A stretch of 64,000 nt of DNA from Hyphomicrobium_A sp044507625 (GTDB taxonomy: Bacteria; Pseudomonadota; Alphaproteobacteria; Rhizobiales; Hyphomicrobiaceae), in the NCBI GenBank assembly GCA_044507625.1, contig JBIQJE010000005.1:1-64000 (forward strand). The letters are read 5' to 3'. Positions 54,946 to 63,896 of this stretch are shown one piece after another; the stretch's first letter is position 1, and the number at the start of each line of letters is the position of its first letter. Made by a program: the position numbers and the translations under genes. Below the pieces are notes generated by a model. It did no database searches, had not been told where the DNA came from, and worked only from the letters and a program-made list of their open reading frames with translations.

Positions 54946-55113
54946 GCGCGGCAGCCTGCTCCGTCACATCCTCCGTGAAACCAACCACACCTCCGGCGAA
55001 ATGTGGTCCGGGCAGGATAAAGCGCTTGCAACGCCGTGCACCGCGCCCCCAAATTTGCGTACACCGCAAAGGAATCAAGCAATAACTTGCGGGGCAAGAT
55101 CGGGGAGGTCTGG

Positions 55114-56031
55114 ATGCGCACGATTGTGACGAAGGCTTTGATCACGGCGGCGCTGTGCTGCCCGCTGGCAATTCAAGCGTACGCGCAGGATGCGCAAGCA
55201 GAACCGCAGATGGGTCCCGCTGCGCCGGCGGCACACAAGGCGGAATGTCCGGGCAATCCCAATCCGCTCGGCGTTGCGCGCACTGTCGAGATCGACACGA
55301 CGGGCGGCCCGGGCTTCGGCTTCCAGCATTACAAGATGTACGACTTCCTCAACCCGAAGGAAGTCGTACTGACCTTCGATGACGGCCCGCTGCCGAACCG
55401 CACCACGGCCGTGCTGGCGGCGCTCAATGCGGAATGCACGAAAGCGATCTTCTTCTCGGTCGGTAAAGTGGCGGCGGGTTATCCCGACATCCTGCATGAG
55501 GTCGCCAAGTCCGGCCACACCGTCGGCACACACACCATGGGTCATAAAGACCTGTCGAAGATGTCGATCGACCAGGCCAAGGAAGAAATCGAAAAGGCGA
55601 TCAGCGTCGTTCATCGCGCGGTCAACGGACCGACGGCGCCGTTCTTCCGCTTCCCGTTTCTGCGGCATTCGCCCGAGACGCTGAAGTATCTCGCCGATCG
55701 CAACGTGGCGGTTTTCTCCACGGACATCGACAGCCTCGACTTCAAGGGCGGGAAGGCGGACGCGCTCATCAAGCGCATCATGGCGGCGCTGGAAAAGCGC
55801 GGCAAAGGCATCATCCTGATGCACGACATCCAGCCCCACACGGCGGCGGCAATGCCCGAGCTTCTGAAACAGCTTAAGGCTGGCGGGTACAAGGTGGTGC
55901 ACATGACGCCGAAAGACCCTATTCAAACGCTCCCCGAGTACGACGAGATGATCGCCAAGGACATGAAGGGCATGCCGACGGCCCTCACCGACCGGCCGAT
56001 GGAATCCGTCGTGAAGACGGTCGGTCAATAA
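55114..56031 (+). CDS. Polysaccharide deacetylase family protein
   Basis: 305 residues. Signal peptide ends near IQAYAQ. NodB motifs are VVLTFDDGPLPN (catalytic and metal Asp), SGHTVGTHTMGHKDLS (metal HxxxH), RFPFLRHSP and IILMHDIQPHT. It is a metal-dependent deacetylase of peptidoglycan or a polysaccharide in the periplasm. GGGGAGG lies before the ATG at 55114. It precedes the EipA gene by 83 bases on the same strand. Confidence 0.92.
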   Translation: MRTIVTKALITAALCCPLAIQAYAQDAQAEPQMGPAAPAAHKAECPGNPNPLGVARTVEIDTTGGPGFGFQHYKMYDFLNPKEVVLTFDDGPLPNRTTAVLAALNAECTKAIFFSVGKVAAGYPDILHEVAKSGHTVGTHTMGHKDLSKMSIDQAKEEIEKAISVVHRAVNGPTAPFFRFPFLRHSPETLKYLADRNVAVFSTDIDSLDFKGGKADALIKRIMAALEKRGKGIILMHDIQPHTAAAMPELLKQLKAGGYKVVHMTPKDPIQTLPEYDEMIAKDMKGMPTALTDRPMESVVKTVGQ

Positions 56032-56114
56032 TCGGCCACACCGCTTTGCTCGGACGCACCCAGCGGCGAATAGCGCCGCTGGGCTCCACAGTGCGATGGG
56101 CTAGGGCTGGTGTT

Positions 56115-57272
56115 ATGCTGAATGCGATCCTTTCTGGTCTGGCCGCGGTGGCGCTTTTGCTGCTCGCCCCGGCCCCGGCGTCTGCAACGGTCTGTGTCGC
56201 CGATGACTTCGCGGCTGCCGTCGACCGCTCCGGCGCTGCTCTGCGGGCGTTCAACGGGGAGGTGCTTCCCCAGCTGCAGGAAAAGCTGAAGCAGCTCAAA
56301 GCCCAGCGAGGCTGGAACGATGCCGACGGCGAAGAGCGGGCGATGGCGCTGGTACGCGATGAGCGCACGGCCAAGCTCGACACGGAAGCCGAGGATCTGA
56401 TCGTCAAGATCGACATGCTCGGCCGCGTGCCCGAGAAGGGCTTGCCCGATTGCAGCAAGCTGCAGGAGCTCGAGGCCGCGGGCGTCGAGCTGCTGGCCGT
56501 CATGAAAGCGAAGTCGAAATACACCTTCGCCAAGCTCGATGCCGCGCTTGCCAGCGGCGGTAAGCCGGTCGCGCAGGGCAAAGCCGGCGGCCTGCCTCCC
56601 GCGGCGGTCGCCAAGGCGGATCAGACGCCGCCGCCCAAGCCCGTCTCGAAGTCCAAGGCGCAGAGCTGGTCAGCGCAGACGAAGGCCGAACCGCTCCGGC
56701 ACCCGGCCAAGGACAAACAGGCCGATGGTGTGCCCTCGATGGAGCCGGGCCCCTCGGTCGCCATGCTGGAGCCGGTTCCGCCCGACGAGCCTGGCTATAC
56801 CATCGATGAGATCCGCGAAATCTCGCGCGGGTTCTTCGGCACCATCTCGACGGAACTCGGCAGCGTCATCGAGTATGCGTTCTCGAACGCCGGCCGGCCG
56901 GACGGCTATGTGCTGGGCACGGAGGGCGGCGGGGCGTTCCTGGCGGGGCTGCGCTACGGCACGGGCACGCTCTACATGCGCACGGGCGGCAGCAGCAAGA
57001 TCTACTGGCACGGCCCGTCCATCGGCACCGATGTCGGCGCGGCCGGCTCGCGCACGATGTTCCTCATCTACCGGATGCACCAGCCCGACGACCTCTATCG
57101 CCAGTTCACCGGGGTCGACGGCTCGGCATACTTCATCGGCGGCGTCGGCATCACGTTCCTCAAGGGCGGACCGGTGATGATGGCGCCGATCCGCACGGGG
57201 CTCGGGTTCCGGCTCGGCGCGAACATCGGCTACATCCGCTTCACGCCGCGGCCAACGTGGAACCCGTTCTGA
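56115..57272 (+). CDS. EipA (DUF1134) family envelope protein with an added N-terminal helical domain
   Basis: 385 residues. Signal peptide MLNAILSGLAAVALLLLAPAPASA. Residues ~25-150 are charged and helical with two cysteines (VCVADD, DCSKLQ) that could pair. A Pro/Lys-rich linker follows. From EPGYTIDEIREISRGFFGTISTELG to the C-terminus is a complete DUF1134 domain: DGYVLGTEGGGAFLAGLRYG, YWHGPSIGTDVGAAGSRTM, YFIGGVGITFLKGG. In Brucella EipA is a periplasmic beta-barrel-like protein needed for envelope integrity and is about 200 residues; here it is nearly doubled. The ATG at 56115 follows AGGG. Confidence 0.88.
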   Translation: MLNAILSGLAAVALLLLAPAPASATVCVADDFAAAVDRSGAALRAFNGEVLPQLQEKLKQLKAQRGWNDADGEERAMALVRDERTAKLDTEAEDLIVKIDMLGRVPEKGLPDCSKLQELEAAGVELLAVMKAKSKYTFAKLDAALASGGKPVAQGKAGGLPPAAVAKADQTPPPKPVSKSKAQSWSAQTKAEPLRHPAKDKQADGVPSMEPGPSVAMLEPVPPDEPGYTIDEIREISRGFFGTISTELGSVIEYAFSNAGRPDGYVLGTEGGGAFLAGLRYGTGTLYMRTGGSSKIYWHGPSIGTDVGAAGSRTMFLIYRMHQPDDLYRQFTGVDGSAYFIGGVGITFLKGGPVMMAPIRTGLGFRLGANIGYIRFTPRPTWNPF

Positions 57273-57376
57273 GTTGAGGTCGCGAAGGGTTGGAGCCACG
57301 GCCCTTGGCGCCGGGAGCGCGCATATCAGCCGCTTCGTTCGCCCAGAAGCGATCCACACAGAAGCGGCCGCGGATG

Positions 57377-57411
57377 AAAAAAGCGCGGCGCCCGTCAATT
57401 CCGGCGCCGCG
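57377..57411 (-). terminator. Rho-independent terminator after the L,D-transpeptidase gene
   Basis: A 9-bp GC stem (CGCGGCGCC at 57384-57392 with GGCGCCGCG at 57403-57411). On the minus strand it is followed by GCTTTTTT. It also separates the convergent EipA gene. Confidence 0.88.
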
Positions 57412-57430
57412 TCCCTGTCGTCGCCAGGCT

Positions 57431-58177
57431 TTACCAGGTGTTGAAGCCGCCGCCGTACTGCTTCTTCTTGGCCTTGGGCTTGGCCTTATAGGCCTTGTAG
57501 GAGGGCTGGTTGTAGCCGAAGAGGCCGCCGAAGGGCTGGAACGACGGCTGCGCGGCAGGCTGACGCCGGCGCTCGGCCACGGCCGGCGTATAGGGGGATT
57601 TGCCGACGACCGTGACGCGGGTCATCTCCTTGCCGTGCTTCTGCACGAGGTCATAGAAGACCTTCGCGTTCTTCGGGTGGGCGCGCACGCATCCATGTGA
57701 GGCGGGGCGGCCGAGGTTCCGCAGCTCGCCCGTGCCATGCACCGCGACGCCGCGATTGAAGAACACCGAGTAGGGCATCGGCGAGAGCTGGTACTGCTTC
57801 GAATAGTGCATGCGCGCGGTATAGTGGGGCGTGAACGTCCCCGTTGGCGTCGCATAGCCGCCGCGGCCCGAAGAAATCTTCCAGCTCGCGATCACGCCGT
57901 TCGTGTCGGAAACGGTCATCGTCTGCGTGGAAAGGTCGATCTTGGCGAAGAGCGTGGGGTCTGGTGGCGGCAGCGCGGCGGCCGGCTCGGCAGCCTCGAC
58001 GTCCGGCTCGGCGACGGCCGGAGGAAGCGCGGCGTCGAGCGCCTGGCCCGGGTGGGTGGCCGTGGCGGCCTCCTGTGCAGGATCGGCTGTAGCCACCACA
58101 ATCGAAGGATCCGCCAGTGCGGCTGGAGCCAGGAACACAGCGGCAAGCACCGCACACAACCCTGCGACGGAACGCAT
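57431..58177 (-). CDS. L,D-transpeptidase (YkuD domain)
   Basis: 248 residues with signal peptide VAGLCAVLAAVFLAPAALA. A Pro/Ala/Glu-rich linker leads to the YkuD domain (~residues 80-190): AVHGTGELRNLGRPASHGCVRAHP holds the catalytic histidine and cysteine (SHGC). It forms 3-3 peptidoglycan cross-links or attaches proteins. The C-terminal tail is basic and repetitive (SYKAYKAKPKAKKKQYGGG), perhaps for binding the wall. GGGAGAG precedes the ATG. Confidence 0.93.
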   Translation of the reverse strand: MRSVAGLCAVLAAVFLAPAALADPSIVVATADPAQEAATATHPGQALDAALPPAVAEPDVEAAEPAAALPPPDPTLFAKIDLSTQTMTVSDTNGVIASWKISSGRGGYATPTGTFTPHYTARMHYSKQYQLSPMPYSVFFNRGVAVHGTGELRNLGRPASHGCVRAHPKNAKVFYDLVQKHGKEMTRVTVVGKSPYTPAVAERRRQPAAQPSFQPFGGLFGYNQPSYKAYKAKPKAKKKQYGGGFNTW

Positions 58178-58432
58178 CGCTCTTAACTCTCCCTATGCGT
58201 ACAAACCTAAGCTTCAAGCTCCACCGTAGTTGGTGAACTATGCGGAAAGCTTAACAGCGAACGCATTTTAGGCAAACGCGTGAATAGTCCATCGCAAGGG
58301 CGGCGGACGCTGCAAACGGCCGATCATCCCTATGCGGACATAGCTTCCCATCGGGTCCGCCGCGCAGGCAACCCGAATGGGACGGGAAGGTGCGTTTCTC
58401 GCCCGGCGTGTAGCGCGAAGGCGGCACCTAGA

Positions 58433-60133
58433 TCAGTTGAAGAGCATCTGGAAGAACGTTTTTGGCTTCGAGCGCCTGCGCGGCCGCCGCTCCTCCTGGA
58501 ACGGCGAGCTCAGCTGCCCCCATGGCGACCAGCCCGTGGACTCGTTGCTCGTATACCGGCGTGGATCGCCGCTGCCGCGCGCGACAGCCGCCCGCAGAAT
58601 GAATTCGTCGGTCGCCCCATCGACGCTGGCGACGACCACCCGGTCGTCCTGCCAAGTCCAGGTCGCAACCTTCTTGCCCTCGCGGTGGGGCTCGATACCG
58701 ACCACCGAATTGTTGCTGAGGTCGAGGATGGCGACCTGCTCGGTCTCCTCCGGCCCGAGATCGCCGGGGACGACGCCCGCCGTGAAGCGCAGCGTCGCGA
58801 TGCCCGCGAGCGGCGCCTTCTTGACCTCCCACTCGAGCAGCCGCGGCGCTCCTTCTCCCGCCATCTCGAGCGGAATGCGCAGCCGGCGATACTGATCGCT
58901 CACCGCGAAATAGCGCCCGCCGCGCTGGACGATACGCCAGGGGGCGAGCCCTGCGCCGGCGACCTCGCGGTCTTCCGGATCGGCGGCATCGCCTGCGACG
59001 CGCTGCAAACCGTCAGCCGCGAGCTTGAGGCTCGGCTTCATCGCGACGGCCTTCTTGTAATCGGCAATGGCAGGCTCCTTGCGGCCCTGGGCCTCCTCGA
59101 TCTCGGCCTTCGCCCACAGAACCTCGGCGCCATCCGGATCGAGCTTCTCAGCGGTCTCGGCATCCTTGACGCCCACGTCCGTCTGCCCGCTCATCTTGTA
59201 GACGACGGCGCGGTAGGCGAATGCCAGCGCGGAACGCGGGTCGAGCTCGATCGCCCGGTTGAGGTCGGCGAACGCCTCGTCGTAGGCCTGGGCGATGCCG
59301 TTGGCGAGACCACGCTCGGCAAAACCCAGCGCGGAACGCTCATCGAGCGTCGTCACCTGCGTGAAATCCTTAAGTGCCGCCCCGACGTTGTCGGCCGCGA
59401 GGTAGGCACGGCCGCGCAGAAGATAAAGCTCGGGGTTGCTGGCGTCGAAGGCGATCGCGCGCGACAGGTCCTCGATGGCATCGGACATGCGCATGATGTC
59501 GAGCTTTGCCTCGGCGCGGTTGCGATAGGCGGCGGCAAAGCGCGGGTCGGACGTGACGGCGCGGGAGAAATCGCGGATGGCCGCGTGCGGGCGACCGGCG
59601 GCCATGTGCACGCGACCGCGCCCGGCGAGCGGCGCCGCAGCCTGCGGCATCAGCCGGACCGCCGCGGTGTAGTCGCGGATCGCCTGATCGTTATGGCCTT
59701 CCTTGGCGAAGGCTCCCGCGCGGTTCGACAGCGCAGCGGCATAGCCGGGGGCCAATACGATCGCGCGGTTGAAATCCTTGATCGCCTCGTCCGCATGGCC
59801 GAGGGCGAGAAGGAGATTTCCGCGATTGTTGTAGATGGCCGCGTACTCGGGGAAGAGCTGCGCGGCGCGGTTGAAGTCGTCGATGGCGAGCTTGGTCTGG
59901 CCGAGACGGGCGTAGGCGACCGCGCGGTCGTTGAGGATGGTCGCGCGGCGGTCGTTCGCGAGTGCCGAATCCTTCAGCGCCTCCGTGTAGCCGATGACAG
60001 CCTGCCCGGCGTCGCCGCGCACCAGCGCGGTCGCGGCATCCTGCGCTTTCAGCGCTGCCTCCGCGGGCGCCGCCGCGGCGGCAGCGGACCACATCAGAAA
60101 CGGAGCGCAAGCCAGTAGGGCCCGTCGAAACAT
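58433..60133 (-). CDS. Periplasmic tetratricopeptide-repeat protein
   Basis: 566 residues. Signal peptide RALLACAPFLMWSAAAAAA. About eleven TPR units fill residues ~25-400, e.g. IYNNRGNLLLALGHADEAIKDFNRAIVLAP and AFAYRAVVYKMSGQTDVGVKDAETAEKLDP. The last ~150 residues are a beta-rich domain of unknown type ending RPRRRSKPKTFFQMLFN. It is a protein-interaction scaffold; partners unknown. GAGAGAGG precedes the ATG at 60133. The frame is open for another 950 bases upstream, but that part is a shadow of nnrDE. Confidence 0.87.
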   Translation of the reverse strand: MFRRALLACAPFLMWSAAAAAAPAEAALKAQDAATALVRGDAGQAVIGYTEALKDSALANDRRATILNDRAVAYARLGQTKLAIDDFNRAAQLFPEYAAIYNNRGNLLLALGHADEAIKDFNRAIVLAPGYAAALSNRAGAFAKEGHNDQAIRDYTAAVRLMPQAAAPLAGRGRVHMAAGRPHAAIRDFSRAVTSDPRFAAAYRNRAEAKLDIMRMSDAIEDLSRAIAFDASNPELYLLRGRAYLAADNVGAALKDFTQVTTLDERSALGFAERGLANGIAQAYDEAFADLNRAIELDPRSALAFAYRAVVYKMSGQTDVGVKDAETAEKLDPDGAEVLWAKAEIEEAQGRKEPAIADYKKAVAMKPSLKLAADGLQRVAGDAADPEDREVAGAGLAPWRIVQRGGRYFAVSDQYRRLRIPLEMAGEGAPRLLEWEVKKAPLAGIATLRFTAGVVPGDLGPEETEQVAILDLSNNSVVGIEPHREGKKVATWTWQDDRVVVASVDGATDEFILRAAVARGSGDPRRYTSNESTGWSPWGQLSSPFQEERRPRRRSKPKTFFQMLFN

Positions 60134-60228
60134 TCGCCTCTCTCGACATGAGATTGTCCGGCAGCGGCGGCGCTGCGCCGCTTCGAATCCAGCATAGGCT
60201 ATTAGGCAGCGATTGTGGCGGCGAATCG

Positions 60229-61773
60229 TTACCCTTCTCCGGGGCGAAGCGCCGGGGCATGGAGGGCGCGCAACACCTGCGGCAGGGTTTCCGGCAGGTC
60301 TTCGGCGATGAGGCCCGGCCCGAATGCGGCTGCCGCTGCGCCATGCAGCCACACCGCGGCGCTGGCCGCCTCGAAGACCGGCATCCGCTGCGCCAGGAGG
60401 CCGACGGTGAAACCGCCGAGCACGTCGCCCGCCCCGGCTGTCGCCAGCCAGGGGGGCGCGTTCTCGTTGATGGCGGCGCGCCCGTCCGGGCCGGCGATGA
60501 CCGTGTCGGGGCCTTTGAGGATGACGACCGCGCCCGCCCGCTGCGCGGCGGCACGGGCTCGAGACACCTTGCAGGGCTGTCCCGCCAGGTCGGGGAAAAG
60601 ACGCTGGAACTCGCCATCGTGTGGCGTCAGCACGACCGGCCGATGGACAATGCCCGCGATGGCGCCGAACAGCTCCCCAGCACACCCGGCAAACGACGTG
60701 ATCGCGTCGGCATCGAGGACGGTTGCGGCGCCCGAAGCGAGTGCGGCGACGACCAGACCGCGCGTCGCTTCCCCCACACCCAGTGCGGGGCCGAGCAAGA
60801 CAGCGTTCTTGCGGCGATCCGCGAGGATTCCGGAAAGGCCATCGGGACCGGCGAAGGGCAGCAGCATCACGGCGGTCAACTGGGCGGCGTTGACCGCCAC
60901 GGCATCCTCGGGACTTGCGAGGGTGACGAGCCCGGCGCCCGCCCTCAGGGCGGCGCGGGCCCCCATGCGCGCAGCGCCAGTATGGGCGAGCGGGCCGGAC
61001 ACGACGAGCGCATGGCCGCGGCCGTATTTGTGTCCCTCGAGGCGCGGCCAGGGGAAATCGCCCGCCCACAGCGCCGGAGAATTCGCCCACGCGGCGACGT
61101 CGATCTCATCCAGCACCGTTTCGGGGATGCCGATGTCGTCGACGATGACCGGGCCGCACAATGCCCGGCCCGGCATCAGCAGGTGACCCGGCTTGCGGCG
61201 GAAGAAGGTGATCGTGCGGGTTGCCTTCACCACCGGGCCCAGGGCCTGCCCCGTCGAGCCGTCGAGGCCGCTCGGCACGTCGACGGCGAGGACGGGAAGA
61301 CTCGAAGTGTTGAGCGCGGCAATCACCTCGGCGGCGATGCCTTCGATAGGCCGGGCAAGGCCGGCTCCGAAGATCGCATCGACGACGGCATCTGCCCCGT
61401 CGATGGCAGCCGGCGCGAGCGGCGCGATCTCCGAGCCCCAGCGCCCGGCCATCGCGGCCGCGTCGCCCTTCAGCGCCGAAACGGGGCCCAGGAGCGCGAC
61501 GCGTACGTCCAGACCCGCAACGCGAAGGTGGCGGGCGGCGACGAAACCGTCGCCACCGTTGTTCCCCGGTCCGCAGAGCACGGCGATACGGCGGCCGCCC
61601 GACAGCAGCGCCTGCGTCTCCCGTGCGGCCCCACAACCTGCGTTCTCCATCAGGGTGAGGCTCTGGACCCCCGCGGCCACCGCGAGGGAATCCGCGCGCC
61701 CCATCTGGGCCGAGGTGAGCAGGGCCACAGCTCGGGGATTGCTGCCCATCGATTGCGCGGAGGATCCCATCAC
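60229..61773 (-). CDS. Bifunctional NAD(P)H-hydrate epimerase / ADP-dependent NAD(P)H-hydrate dehydratase
   Basis: 514 residues. The N-terminal YjeF epimerase domain has MENAGCGAARE and VLCGPGNNGGDGFVAARHL; the C-terminal ribokinase-like dehydratase has NAAQLTAVML and ATAGAGDVLGGFTVGLLAQ. Together they repair hydrated NADH and NADPH. Starts at GTG 61773 or ATG 61770. It is divergent from glnB and 95 bases upstream of the TPR gene on the same strand. Confidence 0.94.
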   Translation of the reverse strand: MMGSSAQSMGSNPRAVALLTSAQMGRADSLAVAAGVQSLTLMENAGCGAARETQALLSGGRRIAVLCGPGNNGGDGFVAARHLRVAGLDVRVALLGPVSALKGDAAAMAGRWGSEIAPLAPAAIDGADAVVDAIFGAGLARPIEGIAAEVIAALNTSSLPVLAVDVPSGLDGSTGQALGPVVKATRTITFFRRKPGHLLMPGRALCGPVIVDDIGIPETVLDEIDVAAWANSPALWAGDFPWPRLEGHKYGRGHALVVSGPLAHTGAARMGARAALRAGAGLVTLASPEDAVAVNAAQLTAVMLLPFAGPDGLSGILADRRKNAVLLGPALGVGEATRGLVVAALASGAATVLDADAITSFAGCAGELFGAIAGIVHRPVVLTPHDGEFQRLFPDLAGQPCKVSRARAAAQRAGAVVILKGPDTVIAGPDGRAAINENAPPWLATAGAGDVLGGFTVGLLAQRMPVFEAASAAVWLHGAAAAAFGPGLIAEDLPETLPQVLRALHAPALRPGEG

Positions 61774-61917
61774 TCAGGTGCCTTGCCGATTTTTATGCCC
61801 GCGCGTTAGGCAGGTTGCCTGTTTGTTAGGCATATATGCTGCCAAATCCCATGCGGTCGCGGCGCGCGAAGCCCACAACACGTTGAATTTCAACGCTGTT
61901 CCGTAGTGCCTCAGAAC

Positions 61918-61933
61918 TGGCATGGGCCATGCT
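61918..61933 (+). promoter_or_regulatory. Candidate sigma-54 promoter of glnBA
   Basis: TGGCATG-GGCC-ATGCT matches the RpoN pattern TGGCACG-N4-TTGCW, with the invariant GG (61919-61920) and GC (61931-61932) ten bases apart. It lies 65 bases before the glnB ATG. glnBA of rhizobia is known to use an NtrC/sigma-54 promoter. The same bases also form a short palindrome (GCATGG-G-CCATGC). Confidence 0.6.
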
Positions 61934-61997
61934 AACTCCAGGCCGTTCGCGCAAGCCGCCCTTGCAGAAACCAGATAAGCCCGGAGGGCCAGGGGAC

Positions 61998-62336
61998 ATG
62001 AAGAAAATCGAAGCTATCATCAAGCCATTCAAGCTGGATGAGGTGAAGGAAGCCCTGCAGGAGATCGGCCTTCAGGGCATCACCGTACTGGAAGCCAAAG
62101 GCTTCGGACGCCAGAAGGGCCACACGGAGCTCTACCGCGGGGCCGAGTACGTCGTCGACTTCCTGCCGAAGGTGAAGATAGAGGTCGTCCTCGCCGACGA
62201 GATGCTGGACAAGGCCGTCGAGGCTATCCAGAAGGCGGCCAAGACCGGCCGCATCGGCGACGGCAAGATCTTCATCTCAACAATCGACACCGCCATCCGC
62301 ATCCGCACCGGCGAAACGGGCGCCGAGGCGATCTGA
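61998..62336 (+). CDS. glnB: Nitrogen regulatory protein P-II
   Basis: 112 residues. KKIEAIIKPFKLDEVKEAL is the N-terminus, the T-loop has KGHTELYRGAEYVVDFLPK with the uridylylation tyrosine (ELYRGAEY), and the C-terminal signature is TGRIGDGKIFI. It signals 2-oxoglutarate and nitrogen status to GlnE, NtrB and others. AGGGG precedes the ATG at 61998. It is 73 bases before glnA on the same strand. Confidence 0.97.
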   Translation: MKKIEAIIKPFKLDEVKEALQEIGLQGITVLEAKGFGRQKGHTELYRGAEYVVDFLPKVKIEVVLADEMLDKAVEAIQKAAKTGRIGDGKIFISTIDTAIRIRTGETGAEAI

Positions 62337-62409
62337 ATTGCAGCTCAGGGGCCGCCCTCGGACCCTTTCCAGAGAAGACGCCGTAAAGGCAATCAACAGG
62401 GGAACACCC

Positions 62410-63819
62410 ATGCAGACCACCAACGATGTCCTCAAGACCATCAAGGACAAGGACATCAAATTCGTCGATTTCCGCTTCACCGACACGAAAGGCAAGATGC
62501 AGCACGTGACTGCGCACACCTCGACGGTGGACGAGGATGTGTTCGCTGACGGCTATGCCTTCGATGGCTCGTCCATCGCCGGGTGGAAGGGCATCGAATC
62601 CTCGGACATGCTGCTGATGCCGGACGCGGCCTCCGCGCATATCGATCCGTTCTTCGCCCAATCGACGCTCGCCGTGTTCTGCGACGTGCTCGAGCCTTCG
62701 ACGGGCCAGTTCTATGAGCGCGATCCGCGCGGCATCGCGAAGAAGGCCGAGGCCTATCTGAAGTCCACCGGCATCGGCGACACCATCTTCATGGGCCCCG
62801 AGGCCGAATTCTTCATCTTCGATGACGTGCGCTTCACCACGGAGCCGTACAACACCGGCTTCCGCGTCGATTCCACCGAGCTGCCGACCAACACCGGCAC
62901 TGAATACGAGATGGGCAACCTTGCCCACCGTCCGCGCACGAAGGGCGGCTACTTCCCCGTGCCGCCGATCGACAGCTGCCAGGATATCCGCTCCGAAATG
63001 ATCTCGGTGCTCGTCGAGATGGGCGTCAGCGTCGAGAAGCATCACCACGAGGTTGCCGCCGCGCAGCACGAGCTCGGGATCAAGTTCGGTCCGATGGTGA
63101 CGATCGCGGACCACATGCAGATCTATAAGTACGTCACGCACATGGTGGCGCAGGCCTACGGCAAGACGGCAACGTTCATGCCCAAGCCCGTCTTCGGCGA
63201 CAACGGCTCGGGCATGCACGTGCACCAGTCGATCTGGAAGGATGGCAACCCGACCTTCGCCGGCAACCGGTACGCGGACCTGTCGGAGACGGCGCTCAAC
63301 TACATCGCGGGCATCCTGAAGCACGCGAAGGCGCTCAACGCCTTCACCAACCCGACGACGAACTCCTACAAGCGTCTGGTTCCGGGCTACGAGGCGCCGG
63401 TGCTGCTCGCCTACTCGGCGCGCAACCGCTCCGCCTCGTGCCGCATCCCGCACGTGTCGAGCCCGAAGGCAAAGCGCTTCGAGGTCCGCTTCCCCGATCC
63501 GATGGCGAACCCCTATCTCGCCTTCACGGCCATGCTGATGGCGGGCATCGACGGCATCGTGAACAAGCTCAATCCGGGCGATCCGATGGACAAGAACCTC
63601 TACGATCTGCCGCCGGCCGAGCTGGCCAACATCCCGACCGTTTGCGGCAGCCTGCGCGAGGCGCTCGACTCGCTCGACAACGACCGCGCGTTCCTCAAGG
63701 CGGGCGGGGTGATGAGCGACGACATGATCGACGCATACATCGAGCTGCGGATGGCCGAGAACATGCGCTACGAGATGACACCGCATCCGGTCGAGTACGA
63801 CATGTACTACTCGCTCTGA
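62410..63819 (+). CDS. glnA: Glutamine synthetase, type I
   Basis: 469 residues. FVDFRFTDTKGKMQHVT and YAFDGSSIAGWKGIESSDM open the enzyme, MGPEAEFFIFD carries metal ligands, and KPVFGDNGSGMHVHQS the ATP site. NLYDLPPAEL holds the adenylylation tyrosine, so activity is probably tuned by GlnE. It assimilates ammonium into glutamine. AGGGGA lies before the ATG at 62410; a terminator follows. Confidence 0.98.
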   Translation: MQTTNDVLKTIKDKDIKFVDFRFTDTKGKMQHVTAHTSTVDEDVFADGYAFDGSSIAGWKGIESSDMLLMPDAASAHIDPFFAQSTLAVFCDVLEPSTGQFYERDPRGIAKKAEAYLKSTGIGDTIFMGPEAEFFIFDDVRFTTEPYNTGFRVDSTELPTNTGTEYEMGNLAHRPRTKGGYFPVPPIDSCQDIRSEMISVLVEMGVSVEKHHHEVAAAQHELGIKFGPMVTIADHMQIYKYVTHMVAQAYGKTATFMPKPVFGDNGSGMHVHQSIWKDGNPTFAGNRYADLSETALNYIAGILKHAKALNAFTNPTTNSYKRLVPGYEAPVLLAYSARNRSASCRIPHVSSPKAKRFEVRFPDPMANPYLAFTAMLMAGIDGIVNKLNPGDPMDKNLYDLPPAELANIPTVCGSLREALDSLDNDRAFLKAGGVMSDDMIDAYIELRMAENMRYEMTPHPVEYDMYYSL

Positions 63820-63838
63820 GCGGCGTGCATCGATGCCG

Positions 63839-63868
63839 AAAGGCCCGGGAGCGATCCCGGGCCTTTTT
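63839..63868 (+). terminator. Rho-independent terminator after glnA
   Basis: A perfect 12-bp stem (AAAGGCCCGGGA with TCCCGGGCCTTT), loop GCGA, followed by further T residues, 20 bases behind the glnA stop. Confidence 0.92.
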
Positions 63869-63896
63869 GGTTTTGGCGCGGTGTGGAGCGTGGCCG

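Noticed and set aside
60134..61090. N-terminal extension of the TPR protein frame into nnrDE
   Set aside because: The frame is open, but the residues are Arg/Pro-rich shadow sequence. A proper signal peptide and ribosome site lie at 60133.
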